This document shows positions 14,617 to 22,147 of a DNA stretch of 22,147 nucleotides, piece by piece. Position 1 is the first letter of the stretch; each line of letters begins with the position of its first letter. Origin of the DNA: a virus; the IMG/VR virus record IMGVR_UViG_3300011116_000905, positions 1-22,147 of that record; one strand, written 5' to 3'. Under the pieces are notes generated by a model. That model saw nothing but the letters and a program-made list of their open reading frames with translations, was not told the origin of the DNA and ran no database searches. The translations under genes were made by a program, and so were the position numbers.

Positions 14617-15462
14617 TTATGTTTTTGCTCCTGAATAAATATTAATTGGATTTTGCGCTGGATTAAATGCTTTGTAAATTCCAGCAAGTGTTGCACCAGC
14701 TCCTAATGCAGTTTGTAATGCAGTTGGAGATGGAGTTGTTAAAGTTGACTCTCTTCCAGGATATCCAGATATTAAAGGTTGAATACCTGCTCCATAAATT
14801 TGTGCAGCTTCTAAAGGTTGATATGCTTGTTTTTGTGCAAGTTGTTGTTGTGCACTTAATAAAGCTTGTTGTTGAGCTTGTTGTTGAGCTCCTAATGTAG
14901 AAATACCTGCAATTTGTCCTCCTAATAATCCTTGTGATTGTTGTGCTAAATTTAATTGATTACCAAATTGATTTTGAGCTAAATTTTGAGCTTGTCCATA
15001 TCCTTGTTGTAATAAATTAGCTTGAAGTAATGCTCTATTTAAATCTGATTGATTTTGATATTCAGCTCTTTGAACTCCTTCTCTTCCTCCACCAAATGCA
15101 CCGGCTCCAATTGCTTGTGCTGCTAATGCTGGTAAACCTTTTTGTGCTTGAATATCATATTGTTGTAAAGTTGTATCCATAACTGATTGTTGATATGGAG
15201 ACATATATTGTTGATATGCCTGTGGGCCTAAATTTTGTTGTGCAGCTTGTAAATAAGGTTGATATCCACCAAGCCCTGTTGCTAATTGTTCTGCTTGTTG
15301 TTGAAATTGAGATGGACCCGCAACAAATTGTTGTCCATAAAGTTTAGATACATCTAAACCTTTAATACCACCAACTGCTTCTGCAAGTTGTGGTAAATAT
15401 GTTTCTGCAGCAGCTTGTATAAATGGTGCTGGTAATACTTGGGTTTGTTGAACTTCAGCCAT
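14617..15462 (-). CDS. Gln/Ala-rich probable internal virion protein
   Basis: This 281-aa protein has about 57 glutamines by hand count (roughly 20%), many in runs such as QQQAQQQ near 197-203. PYQQSVMDTTLQQYDIQ near 89-105 and the glycine-rich GAGAFGGGREGVQRAEY near 119-135 form a pattern that I recall from DNA-transfer or internal proteins of short-tailed phages. The centre should be a long helical, coiled-coil stretch. It shares a TAATG junction with the 503-aa gene upstream, with GGAGG as Shine-Dalgarno. A role in the virion interior and in DNA delivery is inferred from pattern and context only. Confidence 0.6.
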   Translation of the reverse strand: MAEVQQTQVLPAPFIQAAAETYLPQLAEAVGGIKGLDVSKLYGQQFVAGPSQFQQQAEQLATGLGGYQPYLQAAQQNLGPQAYQQYMSPYQQSVMDTTLQQYDIQAQKGLPALAAQAIGAGAFGGGREGVQRAEYQNQSDLNRALLQANLLQQGYGQAQNLAQNQFGNQLNLAQQSQGLLGGQIAGISTLGAQQQAQQQALLSAQQQLAQKQAYQPLEAAQIYGAGIQPLISGYPGRESTLTTPSPTALQTALGAGATLAGIYKAFNPAQNPINIYSGAKT

Positions 15463-16973
15463 TATACAGATCCTCCACTTTCAAGATTTTTCATTAAAGT
15501 ATACATTCTTTTAGCCCCTAGATTCTCGTCACCACCACCTGCATTTCGTACAGCGTCAGCAGTAAATACAAATTCATTATTAGATAACATAGCAGGTATA
15601 TCGTCTGCTTTTTCTTTTATACCAATTGGAGGAACAAATCCACCTGTATTTCTATAATCTAATTCAGTAATACCAGCTTGATTTTCTCTTGTTGGAACTT
15701 CTTTACCCATTGCATATCCCATTCTTCCACCCATAGCCATCATAGGTGTTCCAAAAAAAACTTGTTGAGTTGTTTGTTTAACCAAATCTCCAATACCACC
15801 TTCTTGATAACCTATTCTTCCTCCGTTTGCTCTTCTTTGAGCATAGAAAGGATTATTAGGATATAAATTCATTGGAGCATTTGTAATACTTAAAGTTGGA
15901 TTACTTACTCCTTGTTGATAAAGTAATTTATATTGATTAACTCTTGTTTGATAATCTTCATTTGATTCACCAGGATTTTGTTGAGGAACTCCACCTGCTA
16001 ATGCTCCACCTAATGCTCCTGCAGCACCACTAATTAAAGCACTTGTTCCGTATTTACTTACTAAATCTCCAATTCCTGTTGGTAATAATCCTGATATTCC
16101 ACCTGAAAGTAAAGTACCTGACATTGGAGCAAAAGAGCCACCTACTCCTAATAGTCCTGGAAACATAGATCCTTCTACTGCATTTATTCCTCCTAATAAC
16201 CCACCTGCGCCGCCTAATGCTCCACCTGGACCAAATAAAGTTCCAGCACTTGCAAATCCAGGTCCACCAAATAAAGCTCCACCACCTGTTGCATAAATAG
16301 CTGCTGCAGCTAATGCAGCTTTTCCAATAGGACTAGATGCAACTGATTTAACTGCATTTGTAACTCCTGATACAACACTAGAAACTGCTTTACCTACTCC
16401 TTTAAAAATACTTCCAAGTCCATATTGTTCTCTACCATTAATACTTCCACCAAATCTTGCTCCGATTCTTTCATCAGACATTTCTCCCATACCACCTTCA
16501 GCAACTGCTTGAACCATCTGTAATGCGATTTGTCTTGCTTGCTCAGGAGGTATTCCTTGAGCGATTAACATTTGAATAATAATTTCTAAAGCTTGTTTTG
16601 GATCTTTAATATCTGATTGTTGTCCTTCCATTCCTTGTAATGGAGGTTGTGCTGGTTGTTGTGGCTGCTGAGACTGTTGCATTAATTGATCATCTATATT
16701 TACAACATCTCCATTTGCATACCCTAATCTTGTAATTCCACCACTTCTCATAGTTAAAGGAGTCCCTCCTCCATTTGCAAGTGGAGATTGACCATAATTT
16801 AATAATGGATTTGAAGTTATATTTTGCGCTGATGAATAATTAGGCATTGGCATTTGCCCTTGATTATTTATTTGTAATGATTGACCATAGTCCATAGGCA
16901 TAGTTGCTATACCTGTTGGACTGCCACCGAATTGATATAATTGTCTATACATTTGAGCTCGCGCTATTGTCAT
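15462..16973 (-). CDS. Gly-rich virion protein with GGRxGY repeats and LSNNEFVF motif
   Basis: This 503-aa protein has a Gln/Pro/Met-rich start, a helical part at about 125-160 and a Gly/Ala-rich hydrophobic middle at about 190-330. Its C-terminal domain carries IPAMLSNNEFVFTADAVRNAGG near 459-480 (quoted in parts: IPAMLSNNEF, VFTADAVRNAGG). The form LSxxEFVfxADAV recurs in many phage virion proteins. Three short motifs of one kind occur: GGITRLGYANG at 78-88, GGRIGYQEGG at 384-393 and GGRMGYAMG at 415-423. The ATG has no Shine-Dalgarno, and a -10-like TATATA lies only 10 nt upstream. A second ATG at codon 8 is possible. It is likely an internal or tail-associated virion component; the exact role is unknown. 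Confidence 0.6.
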   Translation of the reverse strand: MTIARAQMYRQLYQFGGSPTGIATMPMDYGQSLQINNQGQMPMPNYSSAQNITSNPLLNYGQSPLANGGGTPLTMRSGGITRLGYANGDVVNIDDQLMQQSQQPQQPAQPPLQGMEGQQSDIKDPKQALEIIIQMLIAQGIPPEQARQIALQMVQAVAEGGMGEMSDERIGARFGGSINGREQYGLGSIFKGVGKAVSSVVSGVTNAVKSVASSPIGKAALAAAAIYATGGGALFGGPGFASAGTLFGPGGALGGAGGLLGGINAVEGSMFPGLLGVGGSFAPMSGTLLSGGISGLLPTGIGDLVSKYGTSALISGAAGALGGALAGGVPQQNPGESNEDYQTRVNQYKLLYQQGVSNPTLSITNAPMNLYPNNPFYAQRRANGGRIGYQEGGIGDLVKQTTQQVFFGTPMMAMGGRMGYAMGKEVPTRENQAGITELDYRNTGGFVPPIGIKEKADDIPAMLSNNEFVFTADAVRNAGGGDENLGAKRMYTLMKNLESGGSV

Positions 16974-16983
16974 AATATTAGTT

Positions 16984-17012
16984 TATATAAGGCAGGCGTA
17001 GAGTCCTGAAAA
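16984..17012 (-). promoter_or_regulatory. Weak candidate promoter before the 503-aa virion gene
   Basis: On the minus strand TTTTCA (17007-17012) and TATATA (16984-16989) are 17 nt apart, each four of six to consensus. The predicted start would fall only about 3 nt before the ATG at 16973, giving a nearly leaderless mRNA. That would fit the absence of a Shine-Dalgarno sequence. Support is low. Confidence 0.25.
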
Positions 17013-17020
17013 CGTATACT

Positions 17021-17923
17021 TTACTTGTTTTTTTGAGAATCGTCAACGGTTTTAACAAATTCTAAATTGTCTTTTAATCTACCGCTATATTGATATTCCC
17101 CAACATGAGTAATGTAATCATCTACATAACAATAACATTTTCCACCAATTTTAGTCCATTTTCTACAAAATCCAAAGTCTTCTCCATAGTATTTTTTATT
17201 TACAGGATCATGAACTGTATCAAAGAAATTATACATATATGGATTAGATTTAGCTTCTCCATTAACAATTGTAGCTTGATCTATAAAATCATTCGGATAT
17301 GCTTTAATCATTTTATCAAATACTTGTCTTTTAATTAACATACATCCAGTCGGTGCATGAGATACTTCAATTAAACCATTTACAACACTTATTTCTTTTT
17401 TAACATCATCTACTAACCCATCCATTTTTATTGGATAAATAAAACCAGATCTCATTAGTTCATCTTTATCTTTAATTTTCCCAGTTTGTAATCTATCCCA
17501 TATTTGTTCCCAATGAATGTGTTTCATAGGATAAGGTGTAGCTATTACTTCTTTATCAAATTTTAACATCTTTACGATTGTTTCAAATTTAAAATCAATA
17601 TCTGAATCTATAAATAACATATGTGTGTAATTACCTGGATCATTTAAAAAATTAGCAACACATAAATTTCTACCTTGTGTAACTAAAGATGATTTAAGAA
17701 GAGAGAAAGATACTGTTATATTACTCATTATACAGCATTGTTGAAATTTTAATAATGCTTGTGTGTAATGAATTGAACATTCACTATGAACAGGAGTTGC
17801 TACATATATTCTATATTGAGGTGTTCCTATATCAATATTTTTTGCATGCTGTTTTAAATCAATATCTTTTACTTCTTTATCTTTTATTTTTTTAAACCAA
17901 ATAGGTTTACTTGCGTCTTGCAT
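17021..17923 (-). CDS. Glycosyltransferase, GT-A fold type
   Basis: This 300-aa protein looks like a nucleotide-sugar dependent glycosyltransferase. YRIYVATPVHSE near 37-48 starts the Rossmann-like fold. MLFIDSDIDF at 102-111 holds the metal-binding DSD (106-108). HAPTGCMLIKRQVFDKM near 189-205 and YYGEDFGFCRKW near 245-256 resemble the acceptor and catalytic region, with His273 a possible second metal ligand. There is no signal peptide or membrane span. It overlaps the GT-B gene by 17 nt and has a good Shine-Dalgarno (GGAG). The pair may glycosylate a virion protein, a host surface sugar or DNA bases. The sugar and target cannot be read from sequence. Confidence 0.82.
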   Translation of the reverse strand: MQDASKPIWFKKIKDKEVKDIDLKQHAKNIDIGTPQYRIYVATPVHSECSIHYTQALLKFQQCCIMSNITVSFSLLKSSLVTQGRNLCVANFLNDPGNYTHMLFIDSDIDFKFETIVKMLKFDKEVIATPYPMKHIHWEQIWDRLQTGKIKDKDELMRSGFIYPIKMDGLVDDVKKEISVVNGLIEVSHAPTGCMLIKRQVFDKMIKAYPNDFIDQATIVNGEAKSNPYMYNFFDTVHDPVNKKYYGEDFGFCRKWTKIGGKCYCYVDDYITHVGEYQYSGRLKDNLEFVKTVDDSQKNK

Positions 17924-18842
17924 TTATAACTCCTTGTAAAAATCTATTCCAAACCATGCCTTTTGATTTCCATGAATAGTATTTGTTTGTATATTCTATT
18001 TGAAACTTTAAATGATCTTTGACATTTTTTTCATTTAATTGAAGGGAAGCTGCATCAATGACTCTAGCAAATGTTTGAGCAAGTTTTACATAATTTTTTT
18101 CATATGGAACATAAACAGCAAATTCAGCGCATGTTTCAAATAAAGCACCATAATCTGTTGTAATACAATAAAGACCTGCAGCCATTGCTTCAAGCGCTGA
18201 TATACAAAATGTTTCTTCCCATATATTTGGATAAACAAACATATGATAATTCTTTAAATTTTCTTTTATATATTCATTAGGCTTATACCCAACATACGTT
18301 ACATTAGGTAAAATCTTAGCTTGTTCATATAAATCTTTAAATTGTTCATCATTCGCTGATTTAAATTTATCTCCATATACTTGAGTTGAAGAATAAACAT
18401 CTAAATGTATCAATGGATTTTGAACTAATTGCATTGCAGCAAGCAAAACATTTAATCCTCTCCATGGGGTAGAAGTATAAACTAATTTAATTGGTTTACC
18501 TTTTTTATAATTTAAATTTCTTGGTTTTATGTTATCAACACCGTTTTTAATAACTAAACATTTATGTGTAGGTATATCAAATTTCATTCTAAATTTTTCA
18601 TAACACCAATGAGAATTAAATATATACCAATCATATTTATCATGGTTTTCTTTATTTAAAAACCATGGAGCTAAATTAGCTTGATCGTATGAATTTTGTT
18701 GCCAAAGTATATTTGGTTTAGTTGGATGTAATGGTATTTTCTCAGGTATAGATGTTGTTATTTGAACTTGATCTAATAGTTTTTTATCTGCGTATTTCTC
18801 AAGTAATTCTACCTGTAATTCTGTTCCACCTCTTGGATTCAT
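17907..18842 (-). CDS. Glycosyltransferase, GT-B fold, family 4-like
   Basis: This 311-aa protein resembles retaining GT4 enzymes. It opens with GGTEL (5-9), like the N-terminal GG-x-E loop of the family. ILWQQNSYD near 45-53 and FNSHWCYEKF near 75-84 belong to the N-terminal domain. IKLVYTSTPWRGLNVLLAAM at 118-137 starts the sugar-nucleotide domain, and WEETFCISALEAMAAG at 208-223 contains the EX7E pair (E210 and E218). It is somewhat short, so the first strand may be trimmed. It overlaps its neighbours on both sides and has no strong Shine-Dalgarno, which suggests coupled translation. It probably works with the GT-A enzyme downstream. Confidence 0.85.
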   Translation of the reverse strand: MNPRGGTELQVELLEKYADKKLLDQVQITTSIPEKIPLHPTKPNILWQQNSYDQANLAPWFLNKENHDKYDWYIFNSHWCYEKFRMKFDIPTHKCLVIKNGVDNIKPRNLNYKKGKPIKLVYTSTPWRGLNVLLAAMQLVQNPLIHLDVYSSTQVYGDKFKSANDEQFKDLYEQAKILPNVTYVGYKPNEYIKENLKNYHMFVYPNIWEETFCISALEAMAAGLYCITTDYGALFETCAEFAVYVPYEKNYVKLAQTFARVIDAASLQLNEKNVKDHLKFQIEYTNKYYSWKSKGMVWNRFLQGVINARRK

Positions 18843-19027
18843 TTTTGATTCATTACTTTCTGCATTAAATCTAAACCTTTATTTGTAATAGTAATAGATA
18901 CATCTTTTTGTAAATCTTCAATTTTATTTTCTTTTAAAAAATCCTCCATATTATTATATGTCTTTCCAGTTTTTTTACTTTTAATTATTTCTTCTGTCTG
19001 ACATTCTATCTTTGTTATATTATCCAT
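18839..19027 (-). CDS. Short hypothetical protein upstream of the glycosyltransferases
   Basis: This 62-aa charged protein contains IECQTEEIIKSKKTGKTYNN near 7-26 and KDVSITITNKGLDLMQKV near 41-58. No domain, signal peptide or membrane span is evident. A strong Shine-Dalgarno (AAGGAG) lies 3 nt before the ATG, inside the end of the 113-aa gene, which it overlaps by 8 nt. Its end overlaps the GT-B start by 4 nt. The tight packing and good ribosome site support a real gene. The TGKTY stretch is too short to call an ATP-binding site. Confidence 0.65.
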   Translation of the reverse strand: MDNITKIECQTEEIIKSKKTGKTYNNMEDFLKENKIEDLQKDVSITITNKGLDLMQKVMNQK

Positions 19028-19361
19028 TTTCTCCTTGTCTTGTTAATAATGCATATGAAATTTGACCGGATATATAATTTGCTCCATTTGCTTGAAATTG
19101 TAAATAATCTCCTTCTTCTAATACTAAAGCATTATGAACTGCATTATCGTGAGAATCTGCAGCAATTTTAGTATGATAAAATTTATAAGTTGTTGATGTA
19201 GAAGAATCTGTAAAATAATAATCTACATCAACTGTATTAGTATGATCATTTGCAACTGATATTTCTTTTATAATAGCAACGGTTGAAGTGTTAATATTTA
19301 ACACGGTTGTTAGATTAGTTGTGGTTAAATCATAACCTTGATTTTTATAAAAGATAGCCAT
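19020..19361 (-). CDS. Probable small virion structural protein
   Basis: This 113-aa protein is rich in Thr, Val, Asn and Tyr, with alternating hydrophobic and polar residues that predict a beta-sandwich. Marks are TTVLNINTSTVAIIKEISVA near 18-37, VDVDYYFTDSS near 44-54, and LVLEEGDYLQFQANGANYIS near 79-98. That pattern suits small phage decoration, head-completion or fiber-tip proteins, and the genes around it are virion genes. No family name is certain. It shares one base with the stop of the 59-aa gene (TAATG). Confidence 0.6.
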   Translation of the reverse strand: MAIFYKNQGYDLTTTNLTTVLNINTSTVAIIKEISVANDHTNTVDVDYYFTDSSTSTTYKFYHTKIAADSHDNAVHNALVLEEGDYLQFQANGANYISGQISYALLTRQGENG

Positions 19362-19540
19362 TAATCTTTAGGTCCACTAAATATAAACCAACTAAATGCC
19401 TCTAACTCATCTTTCAAATCTTTTTGAAAAGAAAAATTAAGTTGATCTTTAACTGTATTAATTGCTTGTACAATTTGTCTTTGATTATTAATATCATAAT
19501 TATCTGTTGGTTCTGGTATATAAGCTGTAATTTTTGCCAT
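19361..19540 (-). CDS. Conserved 59-aa phage protein of the virion module
   Basis: This short frame starts MAKITAYIPEPTDNYDINNQ and continues as a helix (RQIVQAINTVKDQL near 21-34) to an aromatic end, FSWFIFSG near 49-56. From memory similar short proteins, with a PEPT-xx-YD-xNNQRQ pattern, are common in marine phage virion regions. A very strong Shine-Dalgarno (AGGAGGAAG) precedes the ATG. It is joined to both neighbours by TAATG junctions, so it is certainly read as part of this operon. The function is unknown; a small connector or chaperone for the 650-aa protein is a guess from position. Confidence 0.75.
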   Translation of the reverse strand: MAKITAYIPEPTDNYDINNQRQIVQAINTVKDQLNFSFQKDLKDELEAFSWFIFSGPKD

Positions 19541-21492
19541 TATCTTCTTCCTCCTGCTTCAATGTCTAATCTTAAAGTTCCATATCTCCAAGTTTCATCA
19601 ACAGCATCATTTTCAATTTTTAAACTCACCTGTCTTCCTCTAACACGTGTATCTACTTTATCAGTTGAAGATGTAATTGTAAAGGGTCCAGTAATTAATG
19701 GAGGTGTTGTAGATGGCGTTGATTCACTATTTGCTGGATAATCTCTAAAGTATAAAGTTATTTTAGCATTGCCTTCTAAACTCTTAAAGTCTGGAATAAA
19801 TCTTTTAACACGCATAATTAACTGACCATCTCCACCTAATCCTTGTTCTGATATATCATAATCTCCTGATTTGATATAAGAAGTAATTGCAGTTTTATTT
19901 CCACTTGCATCTACTTCATTAACCCCCGTTTCTTGTGCCCAGTATTTAGATGAACCATAGGTATTAGTTACACCATTAATAGTTGGAAATGTTGGTGTTC
20001 CAGTTCTATTATATTGTGTTGCATAAGGTAAACTATAAGTGGATGAATCCATATAAGTTGTTCTTGCTAAAGTTCCAACTGCCCAAGTGTTTTCAACAAA
20101 GTTATATACAACGTTTCTATCTATTTGAGAGGATCCAGATTGTGCATAATTAAATCCAACTTCATTAAATAATGAATTATGATAAGCATAGACTATCTGA
20201 CTCGCATCATAATTAATTCCTAAATTATCACCCGTTGTTGTAAATACAAAGTCTTCTACTAATGAAGGTATTTGTTTGACTGTTCCATCAAATGCAAAAA
20301 ATCCTCCACCAAATCCCATCCAAAATACAGCACCTTGTGCATAGATCATTGCATGTTGACCAATACATCCACAGTTTGTTCCAACTTGTCTAACAGAGAA
20401 TGTAAATGGAGGACCAACATATTGAATAGTATAAGCTGCTTGATCTGTCAAAACTAAAATATAATCTTTACCTTGTAATGCTCCTATAATCTCATTTCCT
20501 GTATCTAACCTAAATGTTCCTGATGTATTTGTAACTGTTGGGTTCCAAGTATTAATATCTTCTTGATTTGAGAATCTTATAAACATTGGATCTTGAGTTG
20601 TTGGATCTCCAATTGTAGTTTCAGTTCCAAATGCAAATAAATGTCTATCTCTGTCTGATACTAAAGTACAAACAGAAGCCGTTGGTGCATTTGCAACTAC
20701 TGTTGCTCTTACTGCTAATCTATTTGCAACTGATGGATCCCAAGTATATGTTTTTCCATTCTTGACTGTAGCAACTAGTAACTGACCATAGTTATCGAGT
20801 GACCAGGAGCCAGGGGCTAATGTAACGTTTGTAGTAGATGAATCTTGTCCCCAACCAGGTCCTCCAATATATGATCCCCAGTTTCCAGTTCCCCATCCAT
20901 AAGCTGGAGTTTGTGCAACTGGACCAATTATTACATAAGGATTAACTGATGAACTTCCTTGTGCTGACATTCCAGTTCCACCTTCATTAACTAACATAGT
21001 GATAGTAAATGTATCAGTTGTTGGAACAGTTTTTATTTCAAATGCATTAGTTGTAAAATCAGATGTTGTAAAAGTAGTAACTCCACCACCTGGTAATGTT
21101 ACAGATGTAAATGTAAAATAATCTCCAACCGATAATCCATGTGCTACTTTATTAACTGTAACTGTTGGAGAACCTGAAGTTGATGTAAAAGTACAACTTG
21201 TTAATGCTGTACTAAGAGGTGTTATATCGTAAAAATTTCCTTCGTAATAAATAACTAATACTTTAGATGATCCTAAAGCTGCATATTTTTTACCATCTAA
21301 GGCAGTCCAAGTATGTTGATCTCTAATAGGTCCTGCTATTGTTTTATTAACTAACTGCTGCCAACCACCTATTTTTTGAGGTTCACCATAACGGAATCTT
21401 ATATTATCACCTTCAATCCATTGCCCTTCGGCTCCGGTTGCTGTTTGTTGTTTATTAAAACCAGGCTTAAACTGTATTTTTTGTAATGGCAT
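19540..21492 (-). CDS. Tail/stabilisation-like virion protein, possibly P22 gp10-related
   Basis: This 650-aa protein begins MPLQKIQFKPGFNKQQTATG, followed by WIEGDNIRFRYGEPQKIGGW at about 26-45. The pattern of an FKPG start and an NxxRFRxGxPxKxGGW stretch is typical of a widespread family in marine short-tailed phages, thought to resemble the P22 gp10 DNA-stabilisation/tail hub protein. The rest is rich in Gly, Thr, Ser and Trp with repeated beta strands such as GWGTGNWGSYIGGPGWG near 199-215, which suits a beta-propeller. The C-terminus repeats beta strands (RVRGRQVSLKIE). AAGGA lies 7 nt before the ATG. It is probably a tail component that seals packaged DNA. The structural role is likely; the exact place is inferred. 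Confidence 0.65.
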   Translation of the reverse strand: MPLQKIQFKPGFNKQQTATGAEGQWIEGDNIRFRYGEPQKIGGWQQLVNKTIAGPIRDQHTWTALDGKKYAALGSSKVLVIYYEGNFYDITPLSTALTSCTFTSTSGSPTVTVNKVAHGLSVGDYFTFTSVTLPGGGVTTFTTSDFTTNAFEIKTVPTTDTFTITMLVNEGGTGMSAQGSSSVNPYVIIGPVAQTPAYGWGTGNWGSYIGGPGWGQDSSTTNVTLAPGSWSLDNYGQLLVATVKNGKTYTWDPSVANRLAVRATVVANAPTASVCTLVSDRDRHLFAFGTETTIGDPTTQDPMFIRFSNQEDINTWNPTVTNTSGTFRLDTGNEIIGALQGKDYILVLTDQAAYTIQYVGPPFTFSVRQVGTNCGCIGQHAMIYAQGAVFWMGFGGGFFAFDGTVKQIPSLVEDFVFTTTGDNLGINYDASQIVYAYHNSLFNEVGFNYAQSGSSQIDRNVVYNFVENTWAVGTLARTTYMDSSTYSLPYATQYNRTGTPTFPTINGVTNTYGSSKYWAQETGVNEVDASGNKTAITSYIKSGDYDISEQGLGGDGQLIMRVKRFIPDFKSLEGNAKITLYFRDYPANSESTPSTTPPLITGPFTITSSTDKVDTRVRGRQVSLKIENDAVDETWRYGTLRLDIEAGGRR

Positions 21493-21528
21493 AAGATATC
21501 CTTATACCACCAGATTTGTTGATTTACA

Positions 21529-22147
21529 CTATTTTTTAGTGAATGGTGGTAATCCTAATAGAGGTCTCTTATCATATAAATTAGAATCTGCAAACTGTCC
21601 ATTTACATGGTTATAATGCAAGAAAACTTGAGCACAAATGTTCCCTTGAAACTCATCTCTCCAATGTTCTAATTCACAACCTGAATAAACTAACATATCA
21701 CCTGGTTCTAGATCCACTCTTATACCTTTAGGAGCATCTGGCTTCATTATATTCTTATATTCATCAATAACATTATTACTACCCGTTGGATCAATAAAGA
21801 TTGGCCATGGATCTCCACCTAAATTTAATGTTGTAGATATTTCGCACGATGGTCTATCTTTATGTCTTTTTAAGATTGATCCCTTTTCATAAATTCTTGC
21901 ATAAGAATAAGTTGGTATTAAATTAAGATTTGTTTGTTGTTTCATTATAGGCATAACTTTCATTAGTAATGTTTCCATAACAAAGTCTGCATAATGAGAA
22001 TATACATTTGGAACTTGTTGGTCTTTCCACGTCCCTAGCATCCCGTTTTCCGCTACTATATTATTTGAATATAGATAATTAACAGCGTCTCGTTTTAGTA
22101 GAAAATAGTTAAATACAAAGTTAGCAAGTTCATATGGAATTGCTTTT
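21529..22147 (-). CDS. 2-oxoglutarate/Fe(II)-dependent oxygenase, N-terminus beyond window
   Basis: The gene stays open to the right edge, so it is partial. A Met at 22041 is internal, because 35 codons upstream of it (starting KAIPYELANFVFNYF) read without a stop and look like the usual N-terminal helix of phage oxygenases. Counting from that Met, H60-x-D62 and H126 form the iron site. YSYARIYEKGSILKRHKD near 45-62 and CEISTTLNLGG at 66-76 flank it, followed by LEPGDMLVYSGCELEHWRDE at 111-130. The usual Arg that binds 2-oxoglutarate shortly after the distal His is not obvious. Such oxygenases are common in marine phages. Hydroxylation of a protein or nucleic acid is likely, but the substrate is unknown. 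It is the furthest upstream gene seen in the virion operon. Confidence 0.85.
   Translation of the reverse strand, partial: KAIPYELANFVFNYFLLKRDAVNYLYSNNIVAENGMLGTWKDQQVPNVYSHYADFVMETLLMKVMPIMKQQTNLNLIPTYSYARIYEKGSILKRHKDRPSCEISTTLNLGGDPWPIFIDPTGSNNVIDEYKNIMKPDAPKGIRVDLEPGDMLVYSGCELEHWRDEFQGNICAQVFLHYNHVNGQFADSNLYDKRPLLGLPPFTKK

Noticed and set aside
16993-17008. CAGG/CCTG inverted repeat as terminator or part of a tRNA
   Set aside because: The stem is only 4 bp, no U-tract follows, and no tRNA arms or T-loop sequence can be found nearby.
18839-19027. TGKTY in the 62-aa protein as a nucleotide-binding P-loop
   Set aside because: The glycine-rich GxxxxGK[ST] pattern is not complete and the protein is too short for a P-loop fold.
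21529-22041. Reading the oxygenase as a complete 170-aa gene starting at 22041
   Set aside because: The frame is open for 35 more codons to the window edge and these encode a sensible N-terminal helix, so the gene is treated as partial.

Overview
This window looks like part of the genome of a tailed double-stranded DNA phage of an AT-rich marine bacterium. The best guess is a short-tailed pelagiphage-like virus of SAR11, related to uncultured Mediterranean phages. That assignment is inference. It rests on low GC (about 28-32% in most rows counted by hand), dense packing with ATGA and TAATG overlaps, a family A DNA polymerase with an AEP/TOTE-like primase and an SF1 helicase, and virion proteins of types recalled from uncultured marine phages. 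No tRNA, rRNA, CRISPR array, IS element, integrase, RNA polymerase, terminase, portal or capsid gene was found here.

All genes but one are on the minus strand. The right part (about 22147 to 9579, in transcription order) is a virion and late module. It holds an edge-truncated 2OG-Fe(II) oxygenase, a 650-aa stabilisation/tail-like protein, a 59-aa protein, a 113-aa probable virion protein, a 62-aa protein, two glycosyltransferases (GT-B then GT-A), a Gly-rich 503-aa virion protein, a Gln-rich 281-aa protein, a 296-aa protein, a 1305-aa giant probable internal/ejection protein, and a small coiled-coil plus membrane-anchor protein (holin candidate).

The middle (9540 to 8653) holds two host-like accessory genes, a SpeD-type pyruvoyl decarboxylase and an Hsp20 chaperone. 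A SNF2-like helicase at 7189-8622 is the only plus-strand gene. It has its own extended -10 promoter, and its stop codon lies inside a hairpin that probably acts as a bidirectional terminator.

The left part (7128 to 1) is a leftward replication operon: a 118-aa unknown, a perfect-consensus sigma70 promoter, a coiled-coil protein, a 243-aa putative DNA-binding protein, the primase, the SF1 helicase, a DUF3310 protein, a tiny membrane peptide, a Leu762-type DNA polymerase I, and a 60-codon partial gene at the edge. Host-type promoters and the lack of a phage RNA polymerase in the window suggest transcription by host RNA polymerase.

The observations most worth checking are the Leu at the Phe762 position of PolA, the consensus promoter that overlaps a stop codon, the divergent promoters around the counter-oriented SNF2 gene, the SpeD/Hsp20 pair, and short GC-rich islands with different codon choice inside AT-rich genes. 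No clearly new multi-gene system was recognised.
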